The notes beneath the pieces are model-generated. The model saw only the letters and a program-made list of their open reading frames with translations. It was not told the DNA's origin and made no database searches. Position numbers and translations under genes: made by a program. This document shows, in pieces, positions 35,889-43,863 of a stretch of 64,000 bases of DNA (the stretch's first letter is position 1; every line of letters starts with the position of its first letter). Where the stretch lies: positions 1 through 64,000 of the forward strand of contig NZ_JABZEO010000008.1 of NCBI RefSeq assembly GCF_013385175.1. The letters are read 5' to 3'. The DNA is from Allochromatium humboldtianum (lineage in GTDB: Bacteria; Pseudomonadota; Gammaproteobacteria; Chromatiales; Chromatiaceae).

Positions 35889-36722
35889 TCAATCCGATAG
35901 CGCGACTTCGATGAACTCTCCTCCCGAGTCACACCCAAGACTCGCCGAGGAGGTGTCGTGCCGTTTTTTCCTAGGCCCCGCCTTCAGACGCATGACGTGC
36001 CGGTAGACGCGAAAGAACAGGAGTCCCTGCTCGATCTTGAGCCGCTCCCACACCGGCAGCTGATCGAATTTCAACCGTTCGCGATAGGACAGCGCCGAAT
36101 AGATCATCGCCTTGCCGAGCCAGCCGGTCTTGTTGAGGTCGCGACTGTCCCAGGTTCCATCCGATTCGGAGGCGCGCTGGATGCAGACGAGTGGATCGAT
36201 GTGGACACAGGCCTCGTTGCGATTGACGATGGTGAAGAAGGTGTCCACGGACATGCCCGAGTAGTTCGGGCGTTCGGCGAGCAGCTTTCGGGCATGATCG
36301 GCGCGAATCACATAGGCATGAGTCGTCATGATGGCGCCGCGCAGGAAATGCGCATCGAGGCGTTCGATCTTGCGGAAGATGAAACCACCGAGGTGCAGGA
36401 ACGGGCATTCATCGTGCCGGCGCATGAAGTCGACCACCCGGCGCATGTTCTCCAGGTGGTCGCCCTGGAAGAGGACATCGTCCTCGAACACCAGGACATA
36501 GGGCACTCCCTGAGCCAGGGCATATTCCAGACAGGCCATGTGAGAGTCGACACATCCCTTGTCGCGATCGGTCTGGGGTTCGGCCCGAAAGAGCACGATC
36601 CGCTTGAGCCCGACTCGGGTCAGCTCATGCACGACTTCCTGGTAACGATCATCCCTGGTCTTGAGGTTGATGCACATGACCAGGGGAAAAAAGCTCCAGG
36701 GATCATCGTCAGCTTGATTCAT
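35889..36722 (-). CDS. Glycosyltransferase family 25-like protein
   Basis: A 277-residue protein with the GT25 signatures CINLKTRDDRY near residue 17 and the acidic FEDDV near residue 80, then a GTWDSRDLNKTGW segment. GT25 members are mostly lipooligosaccharide galactosyltransferases or collagen-type glycosyltransferases. Here the gene lies 24 bases after ECH2 and just before the carbamoyltransferase, in the same operon, so tailoring of the polyketide is inferred. The 40 C-terminal residues are Lys/Arg/Ser-rich and unlike the core. A role in LPS synthesis cannot be ruled out. Confidence 0.75.
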   Translation of the reverse strand: MNQADDDPWSFFPLVMCINLKTRDDRYQEVVHELTRVGLKRIVLFRAEPQTDRDKGCVDSHMACLEYALAQGVPYVLVFEDDVLFQGDHLENMRRVVDFMRRHDECPFLHLGGFIFRKIERLDAHFLRGAIMTTHAYVIRADHARKLLAERPNYSGMSVDTFFTIVNRNEACVHIDPLVCIQRASESDGTWDSRDLNKTGWLGKAMIYSALSYRERLKFDQLPVWERLKIEQGLLFFRVYRHVMRLKAGPRKKRHDTSSASLGCDSGGEFIEVALSD

Positions 36723-36745
36723 AGTCGAGCCATCGCCTGTTGGAT

Positions 36746-37522
36746 TTAGAGTGGATAGAGTGCGTCGATTCTCTCGCGAACTTCCGCCAGAGGACAGGTC
36801 AGCGACTGCATCCTGAGCTCGGATTCGATCGCAGTCGCCAGGTCGGCTTCGATCGTAGCGACGAAACGGCGTTTCAGTTCGCGCAGTGAGAGAGTCGGCT
36901 TTTGCGCGAGATTCTCTGCCTGCGCGAGCGCGGAATCGAGCACGTTCGATTTCCTGGTCACCTGCAGCTGAGCGCCGCGATCACGCAGCTCGGCGCCGCG
37001 ATAGTTGCGACCCGTGAGCAGCATCTCCCATCCGAGCATCTGACCGAGCCGGTGCGGGATGATGAAGGTCGCTCCCATACCGGGCGTGAATCCATAGTGC
37101 ATGAAGTTCGTATTGTACACGCACTCTTCAGCAAGGATGATGATGTCGGCATAGGCGCCGAACACGAGTCCTCCGCCGATGGCATGACCCTGCATGGCCG
37201 CAATGACCGGGATCTCACAGCGAAGCAGTAGCTCGAAGTCCAGGATGTCGGTGTAATTCAGACGACTTTCAGCCAGTCGGATCAGCTGATCTCGGGTGCC
37301 GCCGCAGCAGAAATAATTGTCATAGCCATGGATCACGACGGCCCGTGCCTGAGCGTTCGCGGCGATTTCGCGGAATACCGCACTCAGGCCGCGGCTAAAA
37401 GCATCGGAGAAAGTGTTTTTGGCATCGCGATCCTCCATCGTGACGACGGCGACGCCGTTCTTTCTCCACTCGAGTCGAATGGCCGGCGGCTGGATGCTCA
37501 AGGTCGATCCTTCCGGTGCCAT
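36746..37522 (-). CDS. ECH2-like enoyl-CoA hydratase family decarboxylase (beta-branching)
   Basis: A 258-residue crotonase-fold protein. The motifs HGYDNYFCCGGT, MQGHAIGGGL and FMHYGFTPGMGATFIIP are those of the PksI/CurF-ECH2 group, which decarboxylates the 3-methylglutaconyl-ACP formed in beta-branching. The ATG at 37522 overlaps the ECH1 stop by 25 bases, so translation is coupled. A longer N-terminal frame has no homology-like sequence and was not used. Confidence 0.85.
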   Translation of the reverse strand: MAPEGSTLSIQPPAIRLEWRKNGVAVVTMEDRDAKNTFSDAFSRGLSAVFREIAANAQARAVVIHGYDNYFCCGGTRDQLIRLAESRLNYTDILDFELLLRCEIPVIAAMQGHAIGGGLVFGAYADIIILAEECVYNTNFMHYGFTPGMGATFIIPHRLGQMLGWEMLLTGRNYRGAELRDRGAQLQVTRKSNVLDSALAQAENLAQKPTLSLRELKRRFVATIEADLATAIESELRMQSLTCPLAEVRERIDALYPL

Positions 37523-38307
37523 GGAAACAAACCCTGCTCGACGTAATCGGTGATGTTGCGTTTCACCCGCGGCAGCGAGCTGAGTCGCGTGATCTCCCGA
37601 ACAGCGGTTTCCTCCATCTCGGAGGTGATGATCCACATTTTCCGAAAGTAGTTCTTCAGATCGACGATGGTGTCTTCCTCCAGGAGGTTGAGACGAAGCG
37701 CGAGCTTGCGCAAGGCGTCGTCCGGGTCGTCGTTCAGCTCATCGACCAGGTTGAATCTGTACGCCTCCTCGGCGCCGATGGGCCGTGTGGTCAGCGTCAT
37801 CGAGTAGCACTTTTGAAAACCGATGCGTCGGATCAAATAGGGGACGACACAGCAGGGGAGCATCCCCCAAAGCGCCTCGGAAAGACTGAATTCGCTCCTC
37901 GTCGTGGAAATCACCAGATCGCTGGCGGCGACCAGCCCGACACCACCGGCGATCACCTTGCCGTCGACCAGGGAGACGATGATCTTCGGGCTGAGGGTCA
38001 GGCGTCTGAGAAGATCCATGAACTTGTCGATCTCCACCGTATCGCCGGCGGGGATGTCGGCCTGTCGCGCCGTTTCCCGAAAATCCAAGCCCGTGCAGAA
38101 GCAGCCGGGCTCGCCTCTCAGCACGACCAGCCTACAGCGACTCGATCTCTCGGCCTCGTCCAGGGCCGCGCCGATTTCCCGGATCAAGGCAGCGTTGATA
38201 CTGTTCTGCCGCTGCGAACGGGCGATGCTCAGGATCATCGTCCGCGCATGAGTTTCGACGGTCAGGTTCTGAAATCGCCTGGTGGAATCGATCGACATTG
38301 GTTCCAT
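37498..38307 (-). CDS. ECH1-like enoyl-CoA hydratase family dehydratase (beta-branching)
   Basis: A 269-residue crotonase-fold protein of the PksH/CurE type, which dehydrates the HMG-like ACP intermediate. Visible motifs are GEPGCFCTGLDF and VDGKVIAGGVGLVAASDLVIS (oxyanion-hole glycines). Three in-frame ATGs lie close together (38328, 38307, 38298). I chose 38307 because it alone has a good ribosome binding site (GAAGGA, about 8 bases upstream). It lies 11 bases after the HCS stop and overlaps ECH2 at its 3' end. Confidence 0.85.
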   Translation of the reverse strand: MEPMSIDSTRRFQNLTVETHARTMILSIARSQRQNSINAALIREIGAALDEAERSSRCRLVVLRGEPGCFCTGLDFRETARQADIPAGDTVEIDKFMDLLRRLTLSPKIIVSLVDGKVIAGGVGLVAASDLVISTTRSEFSLSEALWGMLPCCVVPYLIRRIGFQKCYSMTLTTRPIGAEEAYRFNLVDELNDDPDDALRKLALRLNLLEEDTIVDLKNYFRKMWIITSEMEETAVREITRLSSLPRVKRNITDYVEQGLFPWHRKDRP

Positions 38308-38318
38308 GATCCTTCGCG

Positions 38319-39551
38319 TCAGCTCCATCCATAGATACGGTGGTAGTCCCTGATCTCCCGAAGGACGAGGAATCCACGGCCGGCCAGCGTCTCGTCGTAG
38401 ATCGACTGATAAGGCGTGCAGTCGACGACCCTGTCCTTGGTGCCGAATGGCCAATCCATTCCGATGTCCAACAGCAGGTCGTATTCCGACATCGACAGTT
38501 CATGGCGCTCCGACAGGGCGGCCCGATGATCGAACCCGGACAGCTTGCGTTGTGAGGTGGAATCGATCACGCCGCTGTAGAATTCGCCGCAGCATCCCGA
38601 GCCGTAGGAATAGATCCCGACCCGTTTGGGCCGCGTGAGATCGACATTGGCGATCAGGCCGCACAGGGCGAGGTAGACCGTTGCCGAGTAGATGTTGCCT
38701 ATTTGCGAGCAGAAACTCAGCGAGGGTTGCACGCGGCGCTCGAAATCCGCTTCCGCGACCTCCGGAGTCGCCTTGAACAGCTTGCGCATCAACATGCGAT
38801 GCGCGCCCTTGACCATCCCCGGAAAGGGGGTATGGAAGGCGAGATAGTCGAAGGTTTCCAGGAAATCCACGGCCTCGACCTTCGCGGCATAGGCCTTGAA
38901 GCTGTGTTCGAGACATTCGAGATAGGAGATCAGGGACAGATCGGAATCACCGGTTTCGAGATCCGTCGTCGGGCGACAGGTATCCATGACCTCGTAGCCG
39001 TGAAAGCCGGTCGCGCCCAGATCGAGATCGAGCACTTCCGGTCGATCGCCGATCAGCATGGCCACCGCGCCGGCGCCCTGAGTGGGTTCCACATAGTTAC
39101 CGCGGATCGAGGTTCTGCCGATATCCGTGGCGACGATCAGCGCCTTGGCGCCCGGTGAGGTATTGGCCGCGATCATTCCGGCCGCCATCTGCAGGGCCGC
39201 CGTGCCGCCATAGCAGGCGTGCTTGACCTCGAACAGTCGGCACGTCCGGCTGAGTCCCAGATAGTGATGCAGATAGGTACTCATCGACTTGCCGAAGTCG
39301 ATTCCGGATTCGGTGGCCGTGATCAAGAGTTCGATACGGTTCCTGTCGTCCTCGCTGAGCCTGTCGAGGATGGGTTTGGCAGCATTGACGCCATAGGAGA
39401 CGGGATCTTCGCAGGGCAGCGCGACCGTTTTGCGATGGATCATCAGGTTGTCGAACCGTCTCAGATCCAGCTTGCGCGCCTCGAACAGGCGACGGATGTC
39501 CAGGAAGGTCCGGCCACCGTAGAAATTGATCGCCTCGATTCCAACCCTCAT
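38319..39551 (-). CDS. HMG-CoA synthase-like HCS of the beta-branching cassette
   Basis: A 410-residue HMG-CoA synthase homologue. The catalytic triad is present: Glu81 (TATESG), Cys113 (KHACYGGTAAL) and His240 (AFHTPFPGMVKGAH). In polyketide clusters such enzymes add the acetyl group of a donor ACP to the beta-keto group of an ACP-bound chain, creating a methyl branch after ECH1 and ECH2 act. Its ATG overlaps the KS stop (ATGA), so it is coupled to that gene. The complete neighbourhood ACP-KS-HCS-ECH1-ECH2 makes the role secure; the acceptor module is not visible. Confidence 0.92.
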   Translation of the reverse strand: MRVGIEAINFYGGRTFLDIRRLFEARKLDLRRFDNLMIHRKTVALPCEDPVSYGVNAAKPILDRLSEDDRNRIELLITATESGIDFGKSMSTYLHHYLGLSRTCRLFEVKHACYGGTAALQMAAGMIAANTSPGAKALIVATDIGRTSIRGNYVEPTQGAGAVAMLIGDRPEVLDLDLGATGFHGYEVMDTCRPTTDLETGDSDLSLISYLECLEHSFKAYAAKVEAVDFLETFDYLAFHTPFPGMVKGAHRMLMRKLFKATPEVAEADFERRVQPSLSFCSQIGNIYSATVYLALCGLIANVDLTRPKRVGIYSYGSGCCGEFYSGVIDSTSQRKLSGFDHRAALSERHELSMSEYDLLLDIGMDWPFGTKDRVVDCTPYQSIYDETLAGRGFLVLREIRDYHRIYGWS

Positions 39552-40843
39552 GGCCGACCCGCCCTTCCGATCACAAGCGTGCTGTTGATGCCCCCAAAGC
39601 CGAAGCCGTTCGACAGGGCATATTCGGCTTCAAAGGCCCTGGATTCCGCTCCGGCGAAACGCAGATCCCGATCGATGGGGCGTTCGAGATTGAGGTTCGG
39701 ATGTAGGAATCCGTCATTCATTTGGATCAATGAACACAGCACCTCGAGGACGCCTGCGGCACTCATGCAGTGCCCGACCAGGGACTTGGTGGAATTGATC
39801 CAGGGTCCGTCGGACTGCTCACCGAACACGGCTTTGAGTGCCTGACATTCGGTGCGGTCGCCCAAGGGCGAGGAGGTGCCGTGCGCGTTGACGTAGCCGA
39901 TCTGTTCCGGCTGAAGGTCCGCTGACTCCAGCGCCGATCGCATCGCGCGAACCTCGCCCTCGACGCTGGGATCGGGCAGATGATGAGCATCGAGGAGCAG
40001 CGAGCCGCCGAGGATTTCGCCGAGTACCTTCGTATTTCGCGCCCGAACGCTGTCCGGGGATTCGAGCACCAGGCAGGCACTGGCCTCGCCCCAAACGAAA
40101 CCGTCGTGGTCCATGTCGAAGGGACGGCACGCCTGGATCGGGTTTTCATGGCGTTCCCCCGAGGTGGCGGCGCCCAACAATGAAAAGGCATCCAGTTCCA
40201 GCGCCGAAAATCGACTGCAAGCCCCGACCACGAGGCACTTTTGCATGAATCCACTGCGAATCCATTGAACGGCATTGAAGAGGGCCGCGTTTCCACTGGC
40301 GGAAGCCGCGCCCAGGGTACAGCCGGCTCCGCGCAGCGCGAGTATTTCACTCAGACTGCCGAGCTGATTGCTGTCATGGAAGCTGAGCGCATATTTCGGA
40401 TCGATCCAGCGCCCCGTCTTCCGGAATCGATGCCAATTATCCGCCATGTACTTCTGATCCAGATTGCTTCCCGCCACGATCAGGCCCGTATCCTCCAGGC
40501 GCTCCGATCCATCCCCGAGTCCGGCCTGCACGTAAGCCTGGATGGCGGCGCAGGCGCTCAGAGCGGTGGACGGATTGTTCGTGTTCAAGACCCGTCCGGC
40601 GCGACGCCCCAGGTCGGGGTAATCACACATGAACGGCTCCAGGGCGGCCTGCCATGAGAAGTCCCGCAGGGTGGCGGCGACCCGAATCGAGGGGGTATCG
40701 GGATCATCGTAACGGGTCACTCCGCAGCGTCCCTGCCTGAGCGCCGTTCCGAGTTCAGCGACGCTGCCGGCGATACTACAGACGACACCGGCCCCGGTCA
40801 CGGCGACCGCTCGATTCCGGCCAGGTGTCTGGGGGCGATTCAT
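39548..40843 (-). CDS. Decarboxylating ketosynthase (Cys-to-Ser KS) of the beta-branching cassette
   Basis: A 431-residue FabF-like protein whose nucleophile position is Ser181 (GAASASGNAAL) instead of Cys. Both active-site histidines remain: His321 (NAHGTSSPLGD) and His358 (KSLVGHCMSAAG). This substitution is typical of the free-standing KS of HCS cassettes, which decarboxylates malonyl on the donor ACP to acetyl but does not elongate. It is coupled by 4-base ATGA overlaps to both the ACP gene before it and the HCS gene after it. Confidence 0.9.
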   Translation of the reverse strand: MNRPQTPGRNRAVAVTGAGVVCSIAGSVAELGTALRQGRCGVTRYDDPDTPSIRVAATLRDFSWQAALEPFMCDYPDLGRRAGRVLNTNNPSTALSACAAIQAYVQAGLGDGSERLEDTGLIVAGSNLDQKYMADNWHRFRKTGRWIDPKYALSFHDSNQLGSLSEILALRGAGCTLGAASASGNAALFNAVQWIRSGFMQKCLVVGACSRFSALELDAFSLLGAATSGERHENPIQACRPFDMDHDGFVWGEASACLVLESPDSVRARNTKVLGEILGGSLLLDAHHLPDPSVEGEVRAMRSALESADLQPEQIGYVNAHGTSSPLGDRTECQALKAVFGEQSDGPWINSTKSLVGHCMSAAGVLEVLCSLIQMNDGFLHPNLNLERPIDRDLRFAGAESRAFEAEYALSNGFGFGGINSTLVIGRAGRP

Positions 40844-41088
40844 CGGCAGTAACTGTGGAGCAGATCGACCAGGGTACGTATGTCCCGGACGCCGCGGAAC
40901 TCCGTTCGGGGCACCTCGATACCGAGTTGCTCCATGGAGTACATGACGACCTCGACTCTGTCGATGGAATTCGCGCCGAGTTCGGTCAGACTCGTGTCCA
41001 GGGTGATCAGGCTCGGGTCGACATCCATCAACACCTTGATCGAGTTCTGTTTGACGACCTCAAAGATCTCTTGCTGACTGAATTTCAT
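40840..41088 (-). CDS. Donor acyl carrier protein of the HCS cassette
   Basis: An 82-residue free-standing ACP with the attachment serine Ser41 in LGANSIDRVEVV. The Asn before the serine (ANSID instead of the usual G-x-DSL) is typical of donor ACPs in beta-branching cassettes. It would carry malonyl and then acetyl for the HCS. Its start lies 29 bases inside the end of the enoylreductase gene and its stop overlaps the KS start. Confidence 0.9.
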   Translation of the reverse strand: MKFSQQEIFEVVKQNSIKVLMDVDPSLITLDTSLTELGANSIDRVEVVMYSMEQLGIEVPRTEFRGVRDIRTLVDLLHSYCR

Positions 41089-42487
41089 GGATTCTCGGTG
41101 TATCCGGATGATTGCCTTGTCCTGGACCGGCGAAGAATCGCTGGTAGCGACTGTCGAGCACCTGAGCCGCGCCGGCCATCAGCTTCTCGGCCATGTCATC
41201 GACGTGCCGGTTCCGCCACGACTCCAGGGGCGTTCCCTTGACCCAGGTGTTGAAGGCGCCGAGTGCCGGGCCGCAATGAATCTGATAGTCGCTCCTGTGG
41301 TTTTCGTTGCCCTGCAAGGCCAGACGGCTCGTATGGACGAAATACCAGCGAAAGATCAGGGCCATCTTCTGCTTCGGGTTCATTTCGGCGCGCTCGATGA
41401 CCCCGGGCATGACTCGATGATAATAACGCCTGGTTTCGTCGTAAACCTCGTCAAAGCCACGACCGAACCAGCGCTGCTCGATTTGCTCCCGGGTTTTCGG
41501 ATCGATGTCGTCGATGGACGCACACTGTCGGTACAGGTCATAGAGTTTCTTCGCCCGTCCGGGGAAGAGCAGTCCTTTCTTGAACACCTGGACCTTGGCG
41601 CCGAGCTCGAACATGTCGCCAGCGGGCACGATATCGGTATCCTGAACCTCGGCCTCCTGCAGCAGGTCTTTCACGACCTCGCTGGCTCCGGATTCGACGC
41701 TGCATTGATTGATCGACCCCGTGAGGACGAAGTCGGCCCCCAGCACGAATGCCGCCGCAATGGCCTCCGGCGTGCCGAGTCCGCCGGCCAGACCGACACA
41801 GATCTGAGCCGGGTAGCCATGGCGCCGCCGCAGGTCGTCTCGCATCCTCAGCATCACCGGCAGCCGCGTCGAGGCGACGCCCTGATCGGTGTGACCGCCC
41901 GAATCCGCCTCGACGCAGAGATCGTCGGCCATCGGAATCTCGGCGGCCAGCTCGGCCTCGTAGCGCGTGATCAGTCCCTGGAGCCTGAGCTTGTCGAGCA
42001 CCTGTGGCGGTGCCGGGCTGAGAAACTGCTCGGCGATCTCCGGCCGGGAGACCTTGGCGAAAACCTTGCGCGGTGAATGGACGACGCCGTCAGGACCGCG
42101 TTGCAGGCCGGTGACGCGAAAACGCACCAGATCGGGCGACATCTGCGTGAACGCCGAGGCCTCGATGCATGGAACATCGTGCTCTAGGAAAAGATCGACA
42201 ATGGCCTGTTCGAGCTCCGGATTGAAGGGGCTGGCCAACAGGTTCGATCCATAGGTATGACGGTCGCCGAGTCTGGACCGAATGTGATCGAGGTCCGAGG
42301 CGATGCGATCGAGTCCGAGTCCGCCCGTGCCGAGGAATCCCAGAAGGCCGGCTTCCCCCATACGAACGACCAGCTCCTTGGAGGCGATCCCCTTGTACAT
42401 GGAGCCGGCGACATAGGCGTAACTCAGATCGTAACGCCGACGGAATGCCGAAGCGCCGAGATTCCGGGGGTCGATACCGTGACTCAT
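41060..42487 (-). CDS. Trans-acting enoylreductase, PfaD-like
   Basis: A 475-residue FMN-dependent TIM-barrel protein of the 2-nitropropane dioxygenase/PfaD family: YAYVAGSMYKGI near the start, GLLGFLGTGGL, ADSGGHTDQG, GLAGGLGTPEAIAAA and DFVLTGSINQ. In trans-AT systems such proteins reduce enoyl-ACP in trans. No ER is built into the visible synthase, so this protein could saturate one of the DH-module products or act on an upstream module. The ATG at 42487 matches the family N-terminus; the frame extends 90 codons upstream but that part looks non-coding. It is the first gene of the minus-strand operon. Confidence 0.88.
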   Translation of the reverse strand: MSHGIDPRNLGASAFRRRYDLSYAYVAGSMYKGIASKELVVRMGEAGLLGFLGTGGLGLDRIASDLDHIRSRLGDRHTYGSNLLASPFNPELEQAIVDLFLEHDVPCIEASAFTQMSPDLVRFRVTGLQRGPDGVVHSPRKVFAKVSRPEIAEQFLSPAPPQVLDKLRLQGLITRYEAELAAEIPMADDLCVEADSGGHTDQGVASTRLPVMLRMRDDLRRRHGYPAQICVGLAGGLGTPEAIAAAFVLGADFVLTGSINQCSVESGASEVVKDLLQEAEVQDTDIVPAGDMFELGAKVQVFKKGLLFPGRAKKLYDLYRQCASIDDIDPKTREQIEQRWFGRGFDEVYDETRRYYHRVMPGVIERAEMNPKQKMALIFRWYFVHTSRLALQGNENHRSDYQIHCGPALGAFNTWVKGTPLESWRNRHVDDMAEKLMAGAAQVLDSRYQRFFAGPGQGNHPDTPRIHEIQSARDL

Positions 42488-42519
42488 GGTCGTCCGGAGC
42501 CTGTCCCAGCGTATTGAAA

Positions 42520-42702
42520 TCAGGTCTTCAGCGTCTTGTCGGTCGATTGCCGGGTCATCATCAGGATGAGGATCATGATGATCGGACTGAGCAGGACGGA
42601 GAAGAAGAAGCCGCCCCAGAATCCGAGCTTTCTGTGAATGCAGAAGAGTCCGACGATAAAGCTGCCCAGCATCCAGATGATCGCAACTACTGTAGGTATC
42701 AT
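42520..42702 (-). CDS. Small two-helix membrane protein
   Basis: 60 residues with two hydrophobic segments (about 2-20 and 27-48) joined by a short basic turn (CIHRKLG), and a Thr/Lys-rich tail. AAAGGT lies about 11 bases upstream of the ATG, so translation is likely. The FWGGFFFSVLLSP pattern recurs in many small bacterial inner-membrane proteins without a known role. It lies between the SPFH gene and the enoylreductase gene in the same direction, so it may be co-transcribed with the export genes. No function can be assigned. Confidence 0.6.
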   Translation of the reverse strand: MIPTVVAIIWMLGSFIVGLFCIHRKLGFWGGFFFSVLLSPIIMILILMMTRQSTDKTLKT

Positions 42703-42774
42703 GATTTGAAGTTACCTTTCGAACTTTGTTGAGAACAGCACGCTGGACAGGCGTCAAGCCAATCGCTATCGACT

Positions 42775-43857
42775 TTACCGATTCTTTATCGTCGATTCGG
42801 GTCGATCCACACTGTCATTGTGGTCGAAGTGAGGAGGCAACAACAGCGCTTCGGATGGATTCGGGATCTCGGGTTCGGATAAAAGCAATGGATCCGACTC
42901 GAATTCCGGCGACAGGTTCAATTGAGCCGCTTGACCTTTCAGCTGATCCGTGGAGGCTTGATCGCCGCCACCGGCTGCCGCCGGTGGAGAATCGAGGTTG
43001 CCCAGGATGATCGGCAGGCCGCCCTGGCCTGCGCCAATCACCACGACCTTGGCATTGTTCGAGGTTGCCAGGGCCAGGGTGGCGCTGATTCCCTTCCATT
43101 TGAGATATTGCTCCGAGATTCCTTCGTTCACGATGGTCTGGAAATCCCGGATGCCCTGGGCTTCGATACGTTTGCGCAATCGTTCCTTTTCCTCACGCGC
43201 GACGCGAAAGTCGTATCCCCGCATGATATAGAACTGCACCAGCTTGTCTTGGATCGCATCCCGAACCTTTTCCGGCAATTGAGTGCGTTTCAACAGAAGA
43301 TCTTCGATGTGCAGGAAACTTTCGCGTCGGTTCTGCGGTTCGTACTCGAAGCGCATGGCATTCTTCAGACCCTCGGCGATCGCCTGCTCGATCTCGATTC
43401 GTTTCAGTGAGTACAACTCCTCAGGCGTGTATTTCGAGATTTCATGTCGCGCATGGGAATTGACCTCGGGAAGCAATAGGGTTTTGATGTAATCGGGGCC
43501 TATGTTCTTGTGCAACAACGCGATGTCTTCTCGAACGAGACGATAGCGGGTCGAGATATCGACGATGGCCTCCAGGCCATCGGCGGTCAGCACCTCAAAC
43601 GCACCATCCACGACCTGCAGGCGGGCATCATAGAGATAGATCTTGTCCCAGGGCCATTTGTACGCGACACCCTCGTTGAGAACCCGATCCGTGATCGTGC
43701 CCGAGCCGAACCGCACCCAATACACGCCGATATGGCCGGGTGGAACGAATATGAAGATCGTGGGTGTCAGCCACGCGAATACCAGGGCCAGAATGAGTCC
43801 AAGGAGCGTGAGGCCAAGACCATTCCGGGAAAACCAGCTTTTGAGGCGCCGCAACAT
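42775..43857 (-). CDS. SPFH/prohibitin-domain membrane protein
   Basis: 360 residues: one membrane helix at about 10-35 (GLTLLGLILALVFAWL), then an SPFH domain (VPPGHIGVYWVRFG, TADGLEAIVDISTRYRL) and a charged helical region (about 190-240). The Asp/Pro/Ser-rich C-terminal tail of about 60 residues is probably disordered. Stomatin-like proteins organise membrane microdomains and often partner with proteases or transporters. The ATG at 43857 comes just after the ABC transporter stop; a TTG at 43861-43863 directly abuts that stop. Co-transcription suggests a role beside the exporter, but this is inference. Confidence 0.75.
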   Translation of the reverse strand: MLRRLKSWFSRNGLGLTLLGLILALVFAWLTPTIFIFVPPGHIGVYWVRFGSGTITDRVLNEGVAYKWPWDKIYLYDARLQVVDGAFEVLTADGLEAIVDISTRYRLVREDIALLHKNIGPDYIKTLLLPEVNSHARHEISKYTPEELYSLKRIEIEQAIAEGLKNAMRFEYEPQNRRESFLHIEDLLLKRTQLPEKVRDAIQDKLVQFYIMRGYDFRVAREEKERLRKRIEAQGIRDFQTIVNEGISEQYLKWKGISATLALATSNNAKVVVIGAGQGGLPIILGNLDSPPAAAGGGDQASTDQLKGQAAQLNLSPEFESDPLLLSEPEIPNPSEALLLPPHFDHNDSVDRPESTIKNR

Positions 43858-43863
43858 AGGCAA

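Noticed and set aside
41060-42757. Longer trans-enoylreductase starting at 42757
   Set aside because: The first 90 codons overlap the small membrane gene and are His/Asp/Arg-rich without family similarity; the PfaD-like start is at 42487.
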